Of a DNA stretch of 64,000 bases, positions 60,075 to 64,000 are shown piece after piece (positions within the stretch are counted from its first letter, which is position 1; each line of letters opens with the position of its first letter). The notes under the pieces are model-generated. The model had not been told where the DNA came from, did no database searches, and saw only the letters and a program-made list of their open reading frames with translations. Source of the DNA: Sorex araneus (taxonomy: Eukaryota; Chordata; Mammalia; Eulipotyphla; Soricidae); the NCBI RefSeq assembly GCF_027595985.1, contig NC_073313.1, positions 216,010,066 to 216,074,065 on the forward strand, read 5' to 3'. Position numbers and translations under genes: made by a program.

Positions 60075-60146
60075 TTTAAAACCTAAGTTATTAAAATTAA
60101 AACCTAAGTTAAAACCTAAGTTATTAAAATTAAAACCTAAAATTCT
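60075..60146. repeat. Short A+T-rich tandem repeat
   Basis: Copies of 'aaaacctaagttattaaaat' and the shortened form 'aaaacctaagtt' alternate over about 70 bp. Confidence 0.85.
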
Positions 60147-60157
60147 AACTATTATTT

Positions 60158-60341
60158 GGGGCTGGAGTGATAGCATAGTGGGTAGGGAATTTACCTTGCA
60201 TGCTGCTGACCAGGGTTCGATTCCCAGCATCCCATATGGTCCGCCAAGCACTGCCAGGATTAATTCCTTAGTGCATGAGCCCAGAGTAATCCCTGTGCAT
60301 TGCTGGGTGTGACCCAAAAAGCAAAAAAGTAAAAAAAAAAT
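60158..60341 (+). mobile_element. SOR-type SINE, short-body form
   Basis: 'ggggctggagtgatagcata' to 'gctgggtgtgacccaaaaag' plus A-tail. Flanks 'ctaactatta' and 'ctagctatta' are a plausible target duplication. Confidence 0.88.
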
Positions 60342-62225
60342 CCTAGCTATTAAAAGAAATAGTTATTTGGCTAAAGTGATAGCAAGAACACTTGGCAAAA
60401 TATGTGCTCACTAAATAATGGCCAAATTGGTTGTCCATATTGCCTGAAACATCTGATAATTTAAAAATAAATATATAAAATTGATGTATGAACAATGTAA
60501 ACTTCAATTTTCCAGGTAATTTTGTAAAAGAAAGGAGGAGCAAGTGTGATGGAATTTTGAATAATTGGACTTATCAGGGAAAGTGTGACTGTTTAAAGTT
60601 ATGTCATTCCTTTAAAAAAAAAAAGTATTGCAAAACCTCGCATTTAATACAAAATTTATTTCCCACAGCAAATGTAAGGAATCAAAACTCCAATTAGGCA
60701 GAAATCCTTTAACAATGCTTAAACCTTATAATTGATTATATGATACAATTCTTCGTCCCACAAATGAACTGATTCTGGCAGGATAAATATGTTTTACACG
60801 AGAAGCTCAGTTTATAAAAATTGCAGTTACTAATGAAAAACAGAACTGAGGTTTTAAATGAAACGATTTTCTGGTTTTTATTGTGTTTGGAAGTGGTGGC
60901 AGAAGTGATGAAATACAAGCATAAAGGTAGTTGGAAATTTTTCTCAGTTCTATCAGAAGACAATTACTGGTTGAGAATTTCTTCTTAACAGGCATGATCT
61001 GGCTTGATTTTTCCTTGTCATCTCCTTCAATGATTCTAAACAGAATACTTTGTACTTGGGTTTTATTAGGCACCACTAAAATGAACCACTTTGCACGGGA
61101 CTCAGAGATCAAAAGTCATTTGGTAAGGAGGTTATATACCTCCTTTTGCCAATTAAAGGTGGAAGGTTATAAATAATAGCAGAAGAAAAATGCAGCTGTG
61201 TGAATCTTGGCATAGCAGAACAAATTATTCCTACTGTTTTTCTTTTTTCAATCCCATAGCCCCTTTTCTGTGCATATAAAATTCAGTGCTCTGGTAGTCT
61301 CAATTTGGGCCCCAGTTTTGACTAAATCTAAGTGCTCAAAAGAAAACACAGCTGAAACCACTGCCTAGTAGCTTAACTTAGAGGCCCAAATGACAGACCT
61401 CCTACCGAGGCCAGCAGGCTTTCAGCAAAAAGGCTTATTCCTAGTGCTCATTTTGGAAAGAGGAGTGTTTGATAATGAAGTCAGTAAGAGGAGTTTCAGC
61501 ACCAGCTGTCTTAGGAGATTTTACACCACACTACTAAAACAAAATAGAGTATTTTAGTCCCCCTACTATATGTAAGAAATATGTGATACATTTCTCTGGT
61601 AGTTTGAAGGGACTGGTTTCATGCTAGAATGCTATAAACCACAAGAAAATTATACATTTACTTGCAAAATGGAGAGCAGGTTCTTTTATTTGTATATTAT
61701 ATATTCTTACTAAGCTCTGAAGGCTCATGGGTCAGTGATTATTCTGGAATTTACAGCCCTCTGAAATTTTTTTTTGTCCCAGAGCCCCTTGCCCTACTAC
61801 AATAGATGATAATATTTTTAATATTTATGGCATTGAGTTTTAGAAAGATGTCCAACCTTCATTTATGCTAGATACAAAACCAGAATCAGCACAAATGTGG
61901 TCACTGAGATTTCTTTCACTGCTGTTTTTAGAGATATGATGGCAAATTCCTTCTGACTTCGTCAAAGATGGCACCCTGTTCTTGTGGTTACATATCTAGG
62001 GCACTTCAAAAATAGAATGTAAATCGCTTTTCTCTGTTGCTGCTCCTCTACGGAATAAATTATTACTTTTTTTGTCCAGAGTATTGAGACATATTATTAA
62101 AATGGCAGCTATGTGAAAATATGCTAAAGGATTTAGATAGTATTTTAATTTTTTACAAGATAGATAATTCCATTTATTAAATAGAGGGATGGGATGTAGC
62201 CTAAAAGATAACAGAACATTCCTTT
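60342..62225. other. Single-copy intronic DNA
   Basis: About 1.9 kb with no transposon recognised. 60880-61420 is the most composition-balanced part, but its short open frames show no splice-bounded exon or known peptide. Confidence 0.45.
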
Positions 62226-62387
62226 AGTTTTTTATTTTGTTCTGTGGCCAAACATGGCATTGTTCAGGATTTACTCCTGGCTTTGCGTTCAGGAACCACT
62301 CCTGGCCATCTGGGGTGCCAGGAATTGAACTCGGGTCAGCTTCAGGAAACACAAATGCTGTAGTTGCTGTACTATCTTTCTGGCCCA
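62226..62387 (-). mobile_element. SOR-type SINE, diverged
   Basis: 'gtggccaaacatggcattgt' and 'actatctttctggccca' mark the ends; the B box reads 'ggaattgaactcgggtc' on the + strand. Confidence 0.75.
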
Positions 62388-62683
62388 GATTTTTAAAAAT
62401 GTTACGCAAATAGCATTCTATTAGAAATATTTCAGGAACCATACTGCCAAATTCAGAATGTAAAGAAAATCAGAGTGCTCGACCATAAAATGCCCTGAAG
62501 TTCAGAGACTCAAGCTTGGTTTTACCTGTTTTTCTAGTCAGATCTTTTTCTGGCATATTGGACTTCTAGTTTTTAAAAGCGAAGGAAAATATTTTCTGGT
62601 TAGTCAATGTATATAGTTTCTGTTAGTCAGCCACAAGATTTATCTTGAAGAACCAATCAAAAAATGAATAGTATTTCTTTAAT

Positions 62684-62885
62684 GGTTTTTTTTTTTTAGC
62701 CACTGTGGTTTACACTTTTACATTACTGTCAATGGCAGAATTTTACATACAACATTCCAACATCAAACCTTCCACCATAATCTCATTTCCACCCACCATT
62801 GTCTCAGGGTCACCCCGTCACCCCCTATGTCCTCCCCACTACTCCCAATCCACTCTTCATGCCTAATTTTAAAATCAGAGACTAG
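62684..62885 (-). mobile_element. L1 3' UTR fragment
   Basis: A T-run, 'agccactgtggtttacactt' and a C-rich stretch 'ccaccattgtctcagggtca' match the UTR form at 14640-14760. Confidence 0.6.
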
Positions 62886-63284
62886 TTAAGACTTTCAAGT
62901 TTATATATATGTTTATGTGTATGTATATATACACATGTGTGTTTATAGGCATATTAGCATACACATGTGAATATATGTGAATATGTACATATGCACAATT
63001 TAATAATAGTCATAAATCAATATTTTCAATTTAGAAATTAAGGACCCTTACTACTTTCATTTTTTAATTTTTACCCAGAAAAAAAGAATATATTGAAAAA
63101 TATAAACAAACCCTTGTCATGGGTAGACAAGCTTTTATTATTTTATTTGTATTTTAGAAGAATAATTTCACTGGAAATATAATTCTGGGTCGATAGATAT
63201 TTTGCATTTGCTTATCTTTTAGATTCCTTTGTTTTAATCCACCTTATATTTTCTTTTAGAAGACACTTTGTTAGACCATTAAGA
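62886..63284. other. A+T-rich intronic DNA
   Basis: An imperfect (TA/TG)n patch at about 62900-62990 is the only simple sequence. Confidence 0.45.
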
Positions 63285-63470
63285 TGTCTGTGTCAGCTCA
63301 GGAGATGGCTTCCAAGTCTGAAAGGCATGTCTTAATGTCTTACATTCCGGTGCCATGAGTTCTACACCAGTTGCCTCATGTTCCTGGGATAAACCCTGAT
63401 CATCAGACCAAACCAGGAGTAGCCCCAGTACTACGGGGTGAAGCCACAAAACAAAAAACAAACTCACCAA
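63285..63470 (+). mobile_element. Degenerate SOR-type SINE
   Basis: 'gtcagctcaggagatggctt', 'aaaccaggagtagccccagt' and 'acggggtgaagccac' follow head, body and end, with strong divergence. Confidence 0.5.
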
Positions 63471-64000
63471 ACTATTCCAAATATTCCTTTTTTGAAAGTT
63501 TTGTCCTTTGTCTCTGGCCTTCTGGGTTTTTGCTAGGGTATGCCTATATGCAACTTTTCTTTCTTTCTTTTTCCATTACTTATGATCTTCTTTGGGCCTT
63601 GTTAATCTTAAACAGTTTGTGTCATTTGGTGCTTTTGCTTTTTTTAAAAATCCTGTCCATTACCACTCCCTTGTCTACATTTGAAATTTTATTTACACAC
63701 TTTGACGATTTACACACTTTGTGTGTCAGATGTTTGTAACTCTTTGTATTCCTCTACTCTGCAGGAAACAAAATACTTAAGCTTTTTACATGCATATATT
63801 TTCTATAATTGCATGTTGTTATCCAATCTTTTTATTATTTAATTCTTATTTTTCATGTCTTTATTTTAGCCAGTTTGGATAACAAATACTTTCCTGCTTC
63901 CTACTTCATTAGTGTACTTAATCTTCTGTTGGAATCAAACCTTATTCCTTAAAACTTCATTCCACAAGAAACTTGCAACCTTCCATTTTGTTCTTAAATT
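63471..64000. other. A+T-rich intronic DNA to the window end
   Basis: Nothing beyond short pyrimidine runs was recognised. Confidence 0.45.

Overview
This window is mammalian nuclear DNA, almost certainly from a shrew (Soricidae, Sorex-like). The diagnosis rests on about forty copies, in both orientations, of a tRNA-derived SINE whose head reads 'ggctggagcgatagcacag' and carries a B-box 'ggttcgattcc'. I recognise this as the SOR family of shrews. The DNA is A+T-rich and gene-poor, with L1 LINEs, decayed MIR-like SINEs and many microsatellites. There is no bacterial or viral gene layout; nearly all open frames are chance frames or fall inside transposons.

The one protein-coding gene I can support is PPP1R1C (protein phosphatase 1 inhibitor subunit 1C, IPP5), on the + strand. 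Coding exon 1 is 11728-11808 (27 codons, PP1-docking motif KIQF). Coding exon 2 is 13401-13461 (20 codons plus 1 nt, PKA-type site RKRRPTP). The exons join in phase 0 across a 1,592-bp intron with GT..AG ends. Exon 2 ends in phase 1 at a clean GT donor. I could not find the next exon (expected to begin with the EIDD segment), so everything from 13462 to 64000 is best read as intron 2, at least 50.5 kb. Positions 1 to about 11490 are upstream flank and 5' region.

Region by region. 1-11490: upstream flank with SOR SINEs, an L1 3' end (1166-2145), and a 1.47-kb GC-rich, L1-tailed retroposon (4883-6354) with a 16-bp target duplication. 11491-13461: the two PPP1R1C exons in largely repeat-free DNA. 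13462-22230: intron 2 with an L1 3' end, MIR-like relics and SINEs. 22231-28520: a long minus-strand L1 interrupted by SINEs, a GC-rich retrocopy-like insert (about 24240-24955) and a 564-bp tract with no purine at all (27555-28118). 28521-43050: SINE-rich intron with a second shrew composite family (36141-37213). 43050-47610: an old plus-strand L1 carrying nested younger insertions. 47895-47958: a U2 snRNA pseudogene. 48233-49971: a second, longer copy of the GC-rich L1-tailed retroposon. 50320-53210: another plus-strand L1. 53211-64000: SINE-rich intron.

The most unusual content is the mobile DNA. (i) A GC-rich non-autonomous retroposon with internal tandem units and an L1-like 3' tail occurs twice. 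(ii) A composite family joins a TATAAAA-containing head to a body shared with the long SOR variant. (iii) A giant polypyrimidine tract appears to have grown from a SINE A-tail. I see no evidence of a new enzymatic or defence system.
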